Assembly: GCF_002891295.1 (NCBI RefSeq)
Contig: NZ_LGUI01000011.1
Location: 124,001 to 188,000, forward strand
Reading direction: 5' to 3'
Length of the DNA: 64,000 nt
DNA from: Streptomyces eurocidicus
GTDB lineage: Bacteria; Actinomycetota; Actinomycetes; Streptomycetales; Streptomycetaceae
The notes under the pieces were generated by a model. The model saw nothing but the letters and a program-made list of their open reading frames with translations. It was not told where the DNA came from and ran no database searches. Positions 42,603-51,045 of the stretch are shown here, in pieces. The stretch's first letter is position 1. Every line of letters begins with the position of its first letter. A program made the translations under genes and the position numbers.

Positions 42603-44170
42603 TTGGTATCACCGCCCGTGGCCGGGGCCGAGGCAAGCATTTCGGCGCACTTCTCCCCCACCATCAGCACTCCGATCATCGGGTTGACCGCGGGCATCGT
42701 CGGGAAGACGGATGCGTCGGCGATGCGTACGCCGTCGAGGCCGCGGATGCGCAGCTGCGGGTCGACGACGGCCTGTTCGTCGTCGGCGGCGCCCATCCGG
42801 CAGGTGCCGGCGGGGTGGTAGACGGTGTGCGCGACCTGCCGGGCGTAGGCGCTGAGCTCCTCGTCGGAGGTGATCTCCGGGCCCGGGCAGACCTCGCGCT
42901 TGAGCCAGCCGGCCAGCGGCTCCGTCTTGGCTATCTCGCGGGCGATCTTGATGCCGTCGACGAGCGTGCGGCCGTCGTAGTCGTCCTCGTCGGTGAAGTA
43001 CCGGAAGTCGAGGGCGGGCTTCACGGCCGGGTCGGCGCTGGTGAGGTAGAGCCGGCCGCGGCTGTGCGGCTTGGGGATGTTGGGGGTCATCGACACGCCG
43101 TGCGGGGGCTTCTCGTAGCCGATGCGCTCGGGGTTGTCGGTGAACGGGATCTGGTAGAAGTGGAACATCAGGTCGGGGCCGTTGGCCGCCGGGTCGCGCC
43201 GGACGAACAGGCCCGCGTCGGAGTCCATCGCGGAGTTCTCGGGGATCGGCCCGTGGGTCTCCCAGACGATGACCGACTCGGGGTGGTCCAGGAGGTTCTC
43301 GCCGACGCCCGGCAGGTCGTGGACGGCCGGGATGCCGAGGGCGTCCAGGTCGGCCTTGGGGCCGATGCCGGAGTGCAGCAGCAGCCGGGGCGTGTCGACG
43401 GCGCCGGCGCACAGCAGGACCTCGCGGCCCGCCTCGACGAGCAGCTCCTCGCCGTCCTTGGTGCGGACCCGCACCCCCGTGGCCCGGGTGCCGTCCAGCT
43501 CCAGCTTGTACGCCCAGGTCTCCAGCAGGATGCGGAGGTTGGGGCGGTCGCCGGCCTCGATGTGGGGGTGGAGGTAGGCGACGGAGGCGGAGGAGCGCTT
43601 GTTGTCCTCCGGGTGGTAGGCGAGGTCGAAGAAGCCCACGCCCTCGTGGAACGGCCGCTTGTTGAAGCCCTCCACGCGCGGGACGTCGATCGCGGCCTGA
43701 GCGGCCTCGACGAAGTCGCGGGCGATGGCGTTCCGGTCCTTCTCGTCGACGGCGACGATGTTGTTGCGCAGCCGGGCGAAGTACGGGTCCATCGACTCCG
43801 CGTCCCAGCCCTCGGCCCCGGCCGTCGCCCACTCGTCCCAGTCGCCGGGCAGCGGCTTGAAGGAGATCAGGGTGTTGTGCGAGGAGCAGCCGCCGAGCAC
43901 GCGCGCCCGGCTGTGCCGGATGTGGGAGTTGCCGCGCGGCTGCTCCGTCGTCGGGTAGTCGTAGTCGAGGTCGCCGCCGAGCAGCCCCAGCCAGCGGCGC
44001 AGGGTGAGCACGTCGGGGCGGTCGATGTCGGACGGGCCGCCTTCGATGACGACGACACTGGTGCCGGGGTCCTCGGCGAGCCGGGAGGCGATCACCGAAC
44101 CTGCGGTGCCGCCGCCGACGACGACGTAGTCAGCGGTGATCCTGGCGCGGGTCTCTTCGACGGGGGGCAT
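42599..44170 (-). CDS. betA: GMC-family choline dehydrogenase-like oxidoreductase
   Basis: This 523-residue FAD enzyme oxidises choline to betaine aldehyde by context. The GMC pattern is clear: ADYVVVGGGTAGSVIASRL near residue 15, RARVLGGCSSHNTL (flavin loop), LCAGAVDTPRLLLHSGIG, and the C-terminal active-site His in YHPAGTCRMG with the Asn in AVNPMIGVLMVGEKCAEML. GAGGAG lies 7 bases before the ATG. It is placed between betaine aldehyde dehydrogenase and the betaine importer genes, which supports the substrate. Confidence 0.88.
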   Translation of the reverse strand: MPPVEETRARITADYVVVGGGTAGSVIASRLAEDPGTSVVVIEGGPSDIDRPDVLTLRRWLGLLGGDLDYDYPTTEQPRGNSHIRHSRARVLGGCSSHNTLISFKPLPGDWDEWATAGAEGWDAESMDPYFARLRNNIVAVDEKDRNAIARDFVEAAQAAIDVPRVEGFNKRPFHEGVGFFDLAYHPEDNKRSSASVAYLHPHIEAGDRPNLRILLETWAYKLELDGTRATGVRVRTKDGEELLVEAGREVLLCAGAVDTPRLLLHSGIGPKADLDALGIPAVHDLPGVGENLLDHPESVIVWETHGPIPENSAMDSDAGLFVRRDPAANGPDLMFHFYQIPFTDNPERIGYEKPPHGVSMTPNIPKPHSRGRLYLTSADPAVKPALDFRYFTDEDDYDGRTLVDGIKIAREIAKTEPLAGWLKREVCPGPEITSDEELSAYARQVAHTVYHPAGTCRMGAADDEQAVVDPQLRIRGLDGVRIADASVFPTMPAVNPMIGVLMVGEKCAEMLASAPATGGDTK

Positions 44171-44277
44171 GGGGGTACTCCTCGGAGGGCAGGAAGGTTC
44201 TTCGCGTACGGGACGGGCGGGCGGGGGCGCGCTCACCGGCTTCGGTGGGCACGCGCCCGCTCGCGGGAGGGCGCGGC

Positions 44278-45780
44278 TCAGCCGGCGAACCAGCGCACCG
44301 GCTCGGGGGCGAGGTTCTGGTAGACGTGCTTGGCCTCGCGGTATTCGGCCAGGCCGGCCGGGCCGAGCTCGCGGCCGGTGCCGGACTTGCCGAAGCCGCC
44401 CCACTCCGCCTGCGGCAGGTAGGGGTGGAAGTCGTTGATCCAGACGGTGCCGTGGCGCAGCCGCCCGGCGACCCGGCGGGCGCGGCCCGCGTCCTTGGTC
44501 CAGACGGCGCCGGCGAGCCCGTACTCGGTGTCGTTGGCGAGGGCCACGGCCTCGTCCTCGGTGCGGAAGGTCTCGACGGTGAGGATCGGCCCGAAGGTCT
44601 CCTCGCGGACGACCTTCATGGTGCGGTGGCAGCCGTCGAGGACGGTCGGCGAGTAGAAGTAGCCGGCCGCCGGGCGGGCCTCGCTCGGCTCGGGCTGGGA
44701 TCCGCCGCAGCGCAGCACGGCGCCCTCGGCGAGCGCGGAGGCGACGTACGCCTCGGTCTTGTCGAGCTGCTGGGCGGAGACCAGCGGGCCGCACTCGACG
44801 CCTTCCTCGGTGCCCCGGCCGAGCCTGATCCGCTGGGCGCGGCGGGCGAGTTCGGTGACGAAGCGCTCGCGGACGGACTCCTCGACGATGAGCCGGGAGC
44901 CGGCCGAGCAGACCTGGCCGCTGTGGATGAACGCGGCGTTGAGTGCCTGGTCGACGGCGGTGTCGAAGTCCTCGTCGGTGGCGCAGGCGTCGGCGAAGAC
45001 CACGTTGGGGTTCTTGCCGCCGAGTTCGAGGGCGACTTTCTTCACGCTGGGCGCGGCGGCCTGCGCGACCTTGACGCCCGAGGTGAGGCCGCCGGTGAAG
45101 GAGACGAGGTCCACGTCGGGGTGCTCGGAGAGCCGGGCGCCGACGGGGTCGCCGGCGCCGGTGACGAGATTGGCGGCACCGGCCGGCAGACCGGCCTCGG
45201 CCAGCAGCCGCACCAGCAGCACGGTGGACAGCGGGGTGACCTCGCTGGGCTTGATCACGAAGGTGTTGCCCGCGGCGAGGGCCGGGGCGATCTTCCAGCT
45301 GGCCTGGAGCAGCGGGTAGTTCCAGGGGGTGATCAGCGCGCAGACGCCGACCGGCTCGTGGACGACGACGCTGTGCACGGTGGCCGATCCGGCGTCGACG
45401 ACCCGGCCGGCGCCCTCGGCGACGACCAGGTCGGCGAAGTAGCGGAAGGCGTCGGCGACGCAGTCGACGTCGATGCGGCCCTCGGCGAGCGTCTTGCCGG
45501 TGTCCCGGCTCTCGGTCAGCGCGATCTCCTCGCGATCGCGTACGAGCAGTTCGGCGACCCGGCGCAGCAGCGCGGCGCGCTCGGCGACCGGGGTGTGCGG
45601 CCAGGTGCCGGTGTCGAAGGCGCGACGGGCGGCGGCCACGGCGGCGTCCGTGTCGTCGGCACCGCCCTCGGACACCACCGCGAGGGTCTTGGCGTCCGCG
45701 GGGTCGAGGACCTCGCGCTGCGCGCCGGACGCGGCGGCGCGCCACTCCCCGTCCACATGGATGGTCTCGACTGACGACAT
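44278..45780 (-). CDS. betB: Betaine aldehyde dehydrogenase
   Basis: This 500-residue NAD(P)-dependent aldehyde dehydrogenase makes glycine betaine. Visible are the cofactor/oxyanion region WNYPLLQASWKIAPALAAGNTFVIKPSE, the catalytic Glu in LELGGKNPNVVF (near 260), the catalytic Cys in SGQVCSAGSRL (near 293) and the C-terminal GGFGKSGTGRELG. First gene of the five-gene operon: choline oxidation then betaine uptake. Its leader contains a hairpin and the probable promoter an inverted repeat. Confidence 0.93.
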   Translation of the reverse strand: MSSVETIHVDGEWRAAASGAQREVLDPADAKTLAVVSEGGADDTDAAVAAARRAFDTGTWPHTPVAERAALLRRVAELLVRDREEIALTESRDTGKTLAEGRIDVDCVADAFRYFADLVVAEGAGRVVDAGSATVHSVVVHEPVGVCALITPWNYPLLQASWKIAPALAAGNTFVIKPSEVTPLSTVLLVRLLAEAGLPAGAANLVTGAGDPVGARLSEHPDVDLVSFTGGLTSGVKVAQAAAPSVKKVALELGGKNPNVVFADACATDEDFDTAVDQALNAAFIHSGQVCSAGSRLIVEESVRERFVTELARRAQRIRLGRGTEEGVECGPLVSAQQLDKTEAYVASALAEGAVLRCGGSQPEPSEARPAAGYFYSPTVLDGCHRTMKVVREETFGPILTVETFRTEDEAVALANDTEYGLAGAVWTKDAGRARRVAGRLRHGTVWINDFHPYLPQAEWGGFGKSGTGRELGPAGLAEYREAKHVYQNLAPEPVRWFAG

Positions 45781-45810
45781 GTCTCTTCTGCCTTCCGATA
45801 TCCGAAACGT

Positions 45811-45849
45811 CCCGTTACCGGATCGAGCAGCGCTCGGGCCGGCAACGGG
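45811..45849 (-). promoter_or_regulatory. Stable hairpin in the betB leader
   Basis: CCCGTTACCGG (45811-45821) pairs with CCGGCAACGGG (45839-45849) with one mismatch, enclosing a second perfect stem CGAGC/GCTCG. The nested hairpin lies 31 bases before the betB start codon. It could act as an attenuator, a leader-stability element, or an operator at DNA level. Confidence 0.5.
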
Positions 45850-45895
45850 ACGCGCCTAACCAGAAGGCGGAAACATATGCCTCGGTTTTCACAAA

Positions 45896-45913
45896 GAGTG
45901 ACCCGAGTCACTC
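45896..45913. promoter_or_regulatory. Inverted repeat GAGTGAC-N4-GTCACTC upstream of the betaine operon
   Basis: GAGTGAC (45896-45902) and GTCACTC (45907-45913) are perfect arms around CCGA, followed by a partial copy (GAGTCAGTGA). The surrounding DNA (45875-45945) is unusually AT-rich, as expected for a promoter. It is a candidate operator for choline or osmotic control. Confidence 0.5.
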
Positions 45914-46007
45914 AGAGTCAGTGAATTTGGATGGATATGGGCGCCTATGGGAGTCGGCGATGCCGGTAGGCGCCCATGAGGCCCTCCTGGGGTGCGGGGC
46001 CCTCCGG

Positions 46008-47015
46008 TCACCTCCCGGTGGAGCAGTATCCGGTGGGGCAGAACGAGCCGAGCACCGCCCGGAAGATCTGCACATGCGCCGTCCACGCCTCCGACGGCCC
46101 GGCGACCAGCAGGGCGTACTGCTTGCCGTCGCCGGCGGTCATGGCGTGCAGGGCCACGTGCCGGGCGGGGCCCGAGTCGGGGCTGTACGTGTACTCCAGC
46201 TCGGCCGCGCCGTCGCTGAGCTTCCACAGGCCGAGCTTGCGGTAGCCCTTGTTGCCGGAGACGGCCTTGTCGGTCGCGACGACCGCCTCGTAAGGCGTCT
46301 TCTCCGGGCCGTTCAGGGCGAAGACCTGGATCAGGCTGCTGCCGTCCGCGTTCTTGTAGAAGACGCTGACCCCCTGGGTGCTGCGGGTCCAGCCGCGCGG
46401 CACGGCCAGCGTGAAGCCGGCCGAGTCCTGCACCCGGGTGTAGCCCGAGGGCACGCCGGAGACGTCACTGGACGCGGCCGACGGGGTGTACGTCGACCCG
46501 CCGGAGGTGGTGCCCGAGGTCGTGGAGCCGTAGGTGGACCCGTACGTGGAACCGTAGGTCGAGCCATAGGTCGAGCCGTACGTGGAACCGTAGGTGGAAC
46601 CGGTCGTGGAGCTTCCGTACGTGGACCCGGTCGTCGACCCGTACGTGGAACCGGTGGTGGAACTCCCGTAGGTGGAACCCCCGGACGTGGAACCGTACGT
46701 GGTACCCCCGTATGTGGAGTCGCCGTACGACGAACCGGGCGTCGGCGGCGCGGTGTAGCCGGGCCGCACGCTGCCGCCGGGCGGGCCGCTCTCCTCGTCG
46801 TCCCGGAACAGCGCCCAGGCCCCGATGCCGATGCCGCCCGCGAACACCACCCCGACCAGCACACCGGCCAGGATCGTCGCGCGCATGGGCCCGGTCTGCG
46901 GGTCGTCCGGCCCGCCCGCGCCGAGCAGGATCTCCGGTTCGTCCGGGTCGTAGGGGTTGTTCGGGGACGGGTCGTCGTCCACCCACTGCTGGAGATCGGC
47001 GTCCCAGCGGCTCAT
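46008..47015 (-). CDS. Membrane protein with (Ser-Thr-Tyr-Gly)n stalk and extracellular domain
   Basis: Third gene of an uncharacterised operon. The 335-residue protein has an acidic cytoplasmic start (DADLQQWVDDDPSPNN), one membrane helix near residues 45-68 (ILAGVLVGVVFAGGIGIGAWAL), a ~95-residue stalk built of STYGST repeats, and a C-terminal beta domain (YTRVQDSAGFTLAVPRGWTR, VSVFYKNADG) ending with two Cys (FCPTGYC). Domains like this occur outside the cell in streptomycete Ser/Thr kinases, so a ligand-binding or adhesion role is possible. It starts at 47015; a GTG at 47024 is also in frame. Confidence 0.7.
   Translation of the reverse strand: MSRWDADLQQWVDDDPSPNNPYDPDEPEILLGAGGPDDPQTGPMRATILAGVLVGVVFAGGIGIGAWALFRDDEESGPPGGSVRPGYTAPPTPGSSYGDSTYGGTTYGSTSGGSTYGSSTTGSTYGSTTGSTYGSSTTGSTYGSTYGSTYGSTYGSTYGSTYGSTTSGTTSGGSTYTPSAASSDVSGVPSGYTRVQDSAGFTLAVPRGWTRSTQGVSVFYKNADGSSLIQVFALNGPEKTPYEAVVATDKAVSGNKGYRKLGLWKLSDGAAELEYTYSPDSGPARHVALHAMTAGDGKQYALLVAGPSEAWTAHVQIFRAVLGSFCPTGYCSTGR
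46495..46735. repeat. Degenerate 6/12-base coding repeat for (STYG)n
   Basis: The stretch codes for about twenty alternating STYG/STTG units. On the plus strand it is a chain of GTNGANCCGTA-type units in which third bases vary while the protein repeats, showing selection on the protein. Such arrays change length easily. Confidence 0.85.
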
Positions 47016-47028
47016 CTGTCCCACCCCT

Positions 47029-47570
47029 TCACGCCAGGAGCTGGGTGATCGCCTGCACGACGGAGAGCGCCGACGCCAGCCCGCCGGCCGCCGTCGCCCC
47101 GCCGGTCAGCAGGGCCCGGAGCCGCACCAGCCGGCCGCGCTCGGCGCGGCCGTCCCGGACGGCCGTCGCCTCCAGTCCGGCCAGCTCGCCGTCGACGTCG
47201 TCGAGGCCGTCGTCCTCGGACCGTGCCAGCAGCGGGAGTTGCCCGCGCAGTTCGCGCACGGCCGTCAGCAGCTCGGGCGGCAGGGCCAGCAACTCCCGGG
47301 AGGAGTCGACCGCCTCGGCCTCCGGGCCCGCGGCCAGCGCGCCACCGAGCATCTCGCCGACGGCGATGCCGCCGGCCCCGGGCGCCCCGACGGCACGGGC
47401 ACGGGGCCCGCGCCCGCGTCCGGCGCGGCGGGCGCGCCCACGCGCTCCGAGCGGTCCTCGGCCCGGGCCTTCTCACCGCTGGCGACGGCGCCGCCGCTGA
47501 TGCGGCCGATGACGATGCCACCGCCCTTGCCGTTCCCGTCGTTCCGTGTTCCCTCGGTGTCGTCACCCAT
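47029..47570 (-). pseudogene. Second gene of the motif operon: glycine-rich motif plus helical domain, one-base frameshift
   Basis: The ATG at 47570 overlaps the stop of the upstream gene (TGATG). The N-terminal frame has GGGIVIGRISGGAVASG at residues ~16-32. The C-terminal frame, ending at 47029, is a helical domain (EMLGGALAAGPEAEAVDSSRE, LLTAVRELRGQLPLLARSEDDG). The two differ by one base; adding a G to the GGGG run near 47385 joins them as PSGAPGAGGIAVGEM and gives ~181 residues. A possible internal start for the second part is the ATG at 47352. Whether the frameshift is real is open. Confidence 0.7.
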
Positions 47571-49156
47571 CACGATCCCCCGTCCTTCGTCATGTTCTTC
47601 GCCTTGGCGCCGGTGCCCGCGGCGACCGCGCCGCCGCTCATCGAGCCGATGAAGACGCCGCCTTCGCTGATCTGCACGATCTGCTGCTCGAACTGGTCGG
47701 TCTCGTAACCCTGCGAGCGCAGGGCGTCCCGCACGCCGCTGGCGATCCGGTCCTGGACCGTCTTCACATAGCGGCTGATGTCCATCTCCTGGAACAGCGA
47801 GACCGTCTCCGCGCCGCCCAGCTCCCGCACGGACCGCTCCGGGCCGTCCGGCAGCGCGCGCTGCGGCTCGGCCAGCCAGGTGCGGAAGCCGGAGGCGCCG
47901 GCGCGGACGGTGGAGACGGCGGACGCGAAGCCGGCGGCGGGGCCGCTCAGCAGCGCCCGCAGGCCGTCGCGCAGCGGGTCGCTCTGGCCGCGCGCCGCGA
48001 TGACGTCGACGGACCGGAACTCCGTCCTGATCGGCGTCAGGATGTGCGGCACGACCTCCAGCACCAGCATGCCGCCCTGGGTGTGCACCCTGACCAGGAC
48101 GGACACCACGACCTGCTCGTCCCAGGCGCCGACGCGCACCCGCAGGAAGTACCGGCGGGCCTCGCCGCCCTCGTCGACCGCCTCGGCCACGTGCTGCGAC
48201 ACGGCGGCGGCCGCGTAGTCGAGCCGGGGGCGGGGCGGGCCGACCGGGAGATAGACGAACTCCTCGATCTCCAGGTCCTTCAGCCGGTCCCGGCTGGTCT
48301 CGGCGGCGCCCTTCCGCAGCGCCTCCAGCCGGGGCCGGACCAGGTCCACGACCGTCCGGCCGGTGAAGGGCGCCTGACCGGCGTCCGGCGCGCCGGCGCC
48401 CCCGCGCCGTCTGAGCTCCAGGGCGAACGACCAGGGCTCGTAGGGCTTCCCCATCCCGATGAAGGGACGGCCCGCGTCGTAGATGGCCATCCCCGCGTAC
48501 TGCTCGCGGTCGATGGCCCGCACGATCCGCTGGTGGTACGGGGTGGTGGGCTCGGCCCGGGGCGCCAGCGCGAACGCCTGGCGGCTGAGCTCGTTGCACA
48601 TCACGTCCGTGACGCGCCTGCGGTGCGCCCACACGGGGAGGACCAGCAGCAGCGGGAAGATGATGCCGAGCCAGTTGTCCGCGCCGGTGGCCAGCTGGTA
48701 GAGCGCGTACGCCCAGTAGGCGACCGTGAGCACCGCGGGGACGACGGGGATGAGCTTGCGCACGTTCCCCTTCATCGCCTCGCGCAGGGTGCGCTTGTCG
48801 ACCACGTACACGGACGAACCGCGCCCGGCGGAGGCGGCGGCGGACCACTGGAAGAAGCTCACCAGCGCGTAGATCCCCGACCAGATCGGCGGCCCGACCG
48901 TACCCACTTCGATGCCGATGAAGGCGCCCCAGATCACCAGGAGCATCAGCGCCGTCAACGCGTCCTGCGCGCGGGCGCGCAGCGCGTGCGCGAGCACCGG
49001 CACGACGTCGACCCCGAGCGACGGCGCGATGGGCCGCTCCTCGTGCTCCACCAGCTCTTCGATGACCCGGCGGCGGAACTCGATGTCCAGGTACGTCCCG
49101 GCACACAGCAGCCTGGTGGCCTCGGTGCGGGAGTCCTGTGGGGTGGTTGCTGTCAT
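47570..49156 (-). CDS. Four-helix membrane protein with C-terminal glycine-rich motif
   Basis: First gene of the operon, 528 residues. Four membrane helices lie near residues 55-180: LTALMLLVIWGAFIGIEV, WSGIYALVSFFQWSAAA, KLIPVVPAVLTVAYWAYALYQL and WLGIIFPLLLVLPVWAHR. A long soluble domain follows (MAIYDAGRPFIGMGKPYEPW, YFLRVRVGAWDEQVVVSVLVRVHTQ), then helices and the final motif GGVFIGSMSGGAVAAG before a basic tail. The start at 49156 fits the signal-less cytoplasmic leader. I do not recognise the family. The same motif opens the next protein. Confidence 0.75.
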   Translation of the reverse strand: MTATTPQDSRTEATRLLCAGTYLDIEFRRRVIEELVEHEERPIAPSLGVDVVPVLAHALRARAQDALTALMLLVIWGAFIGIEVGTVGPPIWSGIYALVSFFQWSAAASAGRGSSVYVVDKRTLREAMKGNVRKLIPVVPAVLTVAYWAYALYQLATGADNWLGIIFPLLLVLPVWAHRRRVTDVMCNELSRQAFALAPRAEPTTPYHQRIVRAIDREQYAGMAIYDAGRPFIGMGKPYEPWSFALELRRRGGAGAPDAGQAPFTGRTVVDLVRPRLEALRKGAAETSRDRLKDLEIEEFVYLPVGPPRPRLDYAAAAVSQHVAEAVDEGGEARRYFLRVRVGAWDEQVVVSVLVRVHTQGGMLVLEVVPHILTPIRTEFRSVDVIAARGQSDPLRDGLRALLSGPAAGFASAVSTVRAGASGFRTWLAEPQRALPDGPERSVRELGGAETVSLFQEMDISRYVKTVQDRIASGVRDALRSQGYETDQFEQQIVQISEGGVFIGSMSGGAVAAGTGAKAKNMTKDGGS

Positions 49157-49510
49157 ACATCCCCCGATCGTCGAACTCATCTGCGGTAACACATGAGTTG
49201 ACGGATTTTCGGAGAACTCAGAATAGGCCAGAAGTCCCGGGCGCAACCCCTGTCGGGGCGCAATTGAAGGGCCGGATCCCGCCGCGTACGGATGCCTTCA
49301 CGAACGGGCGTCCGAATGTTGCCAAGGTCATCACCGTCAAAACACGGTCACACCACCACAGGTGCCGCACGGCCCGGGCGACAGGGCCGGCGGCGAGGAG
49401 TGGACGCCGATGATCCGTGCGCGACAGCAAATCCGGCACCGCCCCGTGAAAAGGGGCGTGCCCCCGGCAGCCGAAGCTGTCGGGGGCACGCCCGTGGAAC
49501 GATCCGTGGA
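49157..49510. other. Intergenic region between mdh end and the motif operon promoter
   Basis: No gene is visible. The part next to 49157 is AT-rich and should hold the promoter of the membrane operon; the part next to 49510 holds the mdh terminator. Confidence 0.5.
49454..49493 (-). terminator. Strong terminator of mdh
   Basis: A perfectly symmetrical 18-bp stem (one G-U pair in the RNA) with a CGAA tetraloop (49472-49475), starting 17 bases after the mdh stop. The GNRA-like closed loop and long stem make it one of the most stable hairpins in the window. Confidence 0.9.
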
Positions 49511-50500
49511 TCAGATGAGGCCCAGGCCGCGGACCGCGTCGCGCTCCTCGACGAGCTCCTGGACGGAGGCGTCGATGCGGGCGCGGGAGAACTCGTTGAT
49601 CTCCAGGCCCTGGACGATCTCGTACTTGCCGTCCTTCGTGGTGACGGGGAAGGACGAGATGATGCCCTCGGGGACGCCGTAGGAGCCGTCCGACGGGATG
49701 CCCATGGAGGTCCAGTCGCCGACGGCGGTGCCGTTGACCCAGGTGTGGACGTGGTCGATCGCGGCGTTGGCGGCGGAGGCGGCCGAGGAGGCGCCACGGG
49801 CCTCGATGATCGCGGCGCCGCGCTTGGCGACGGTCGGGATGAAGGTGTCGGCGAGCCACTGCTCGTCGTTCACGACCGCGGCGGCGTTCTTGCCCGCGAC
49901 CTCGGCGTGGAAGATGTCCGGGTACTGGGTGGCGGAGTGGTTGCCCCAGATCGTCAGACGCTTGATGTCGGAGACCGACACGCCCGTCTTCCGCGCCAGC
50001 TGCGAGATCGCCCGGTTGTGGTCCAGACGGGTCATCGCGGTGAAGCGCTCGGCCGGCACGTCCGGGGCGGCGGCCTGCGCGATGAGCGCGTTGGTGTTGG
50101 CCGGGTTGCCGACGACGAGGACCTTGATGTCGTCCGCGGCGTGGTCGTTGATGGCCTTGCCCTGGGGCTTGAAGATGCCGCCGTTGGCCTCCAGGAGGTC
50201 ACCGCGCTCCATGCCCTTGGTGCGGGGGCGGGCGCCGACGAGGAGGGCCACGTTCGCACCGTCGAACGCGACGTTCGGGTCGTCGGTGATCTCGATGCCG
50301 CGGAGCAGCGGGAAGGCGCAGTCGTCGAGCTCCATGGCGGTGCCCTCGGCGGCCTTCAGGCCCTGCGGGATCTCCAGCAGCCGCAGCTTGACCGGCACGT
50401 CCGCGCCGAGGAGGTGACCGGAGGCGATGCGGAAGAGCAGCGCGTAGCCGATCTGACCGGCCGCGCCGGTAACGGTGACATTGACGGGAGTGCGGGTCAT
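49511..50500 (-). CDS. mdh: Malate dehydrogenase
   Basis: This 329-residue NAD enzyme oxidises malate to oxaloacetate. It has the nucleotide-binding loop VTGAAGQIGYALLFRIA, VGARPRTKGMERGDLLEANG, VLVVGNPANTNALI, the catalytic Asp/His region TRLDHNRAISQLA and IWGNHSATQYPD. The length and sequence are typical for actinobacterial cytosolic-type Mdh. A strong hairpin follows it. Confidence 0.96.
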   Translation of the reverse strand: MTRTPVNVTVTGAAGQIGYALLFRIASGHLLGADVPVKLRLLEIPQGLKAAEGTAMELDDCAFPLLRGIEITDDPNVAFDGANVALLVGARPRTKGMERGDLLEANGGIFKPQGKAINDHAADDIKVLVVGNPANTNALIAQAAAPDVPAERFTAMTRLDHNRAISQLARKTGVSVSDIKRLTIWGNHSATQYPDIFHAEVAGKNAAAVVNDEQWLADTFIPTVAKRGAAIIEARGASSAASAANAAIDHVHTWVNGTAVGDWTSMGIPSDGSYGVPEGIISSFPVTTKDGKYEIVQGLEINEFSRARIDASVQELVEERDAVRGLGLI

Positions 50501-51045
50501 GGCGATCTCCTGCTGCGAACTGGGGTTGGGTGTCCCTGCCCATTTGTGAGGATCTCTCTCGGTGTCAAGAGATCCGGCGTCAGGCTATCCGACCGCGCAC
50601 CCCCTGAACCGCCGACCCCGTGTGGGACGCCTCACCGTGGCGCCGCCGGCCCGGCGACGAGGGGGACCACGCGGGACCGCCCGCCGACGCGCCAGGGCGC
50701 GCCGGGACGCGTCGGCGGGGGTGCGCGGGGGCGTGGGGCGGGGTCTGCGGGCCGGGCTCCGGCCCGCACGGCCCGCGGGCCCGGGGCGGGCGGCCGGGCT
50801 CGTACGGGCCGGGGCCCGGGGGCGATGTCCGACGCGTATCCCGGCCGTGGCTCCGGCCCCACGGCCGCGCGGGCTCGTACGGGCCCGGGGCGCGGGGCGC
50901 GGGGCCGGTCTCCGGCGGACGGTCCGGCTGCGGCTGCGGCTGCGGCTGCGGCTGCGAGGGGCGTACCGGCCATGGTCCGGGCCCCACCGCCGGGCGGCCG
51001 CGTACGGGCACCCTTTGAGGACGCACGGAAAGCTTTCGGCCAGGT
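50501..51045. other. Region upstream of mdh; no confident gene, contains a CGGCTG microsatellite
   Basis: The mdh promoter should be within ~80 bases of 50501. The rest is highly GC-rich. A minus-strand frame (50580-51026) with Pro/Arg/Gly-rich translation and no ribosome site is probably not a gene. Five perfect CGGCTG units lie at 50925-50954. Repeated GGGCTCGTACGGGCC phrases are also visible. Confidence 0.5.

Noticed and set aside
50580..51026. Possible Pro-rich protein upstream of mdh
   Set aside because: GTG start without a ribosome site, composition follows the local GC bias, and no homologous pattern is recalled. Kept only as part of the non-coding entry.
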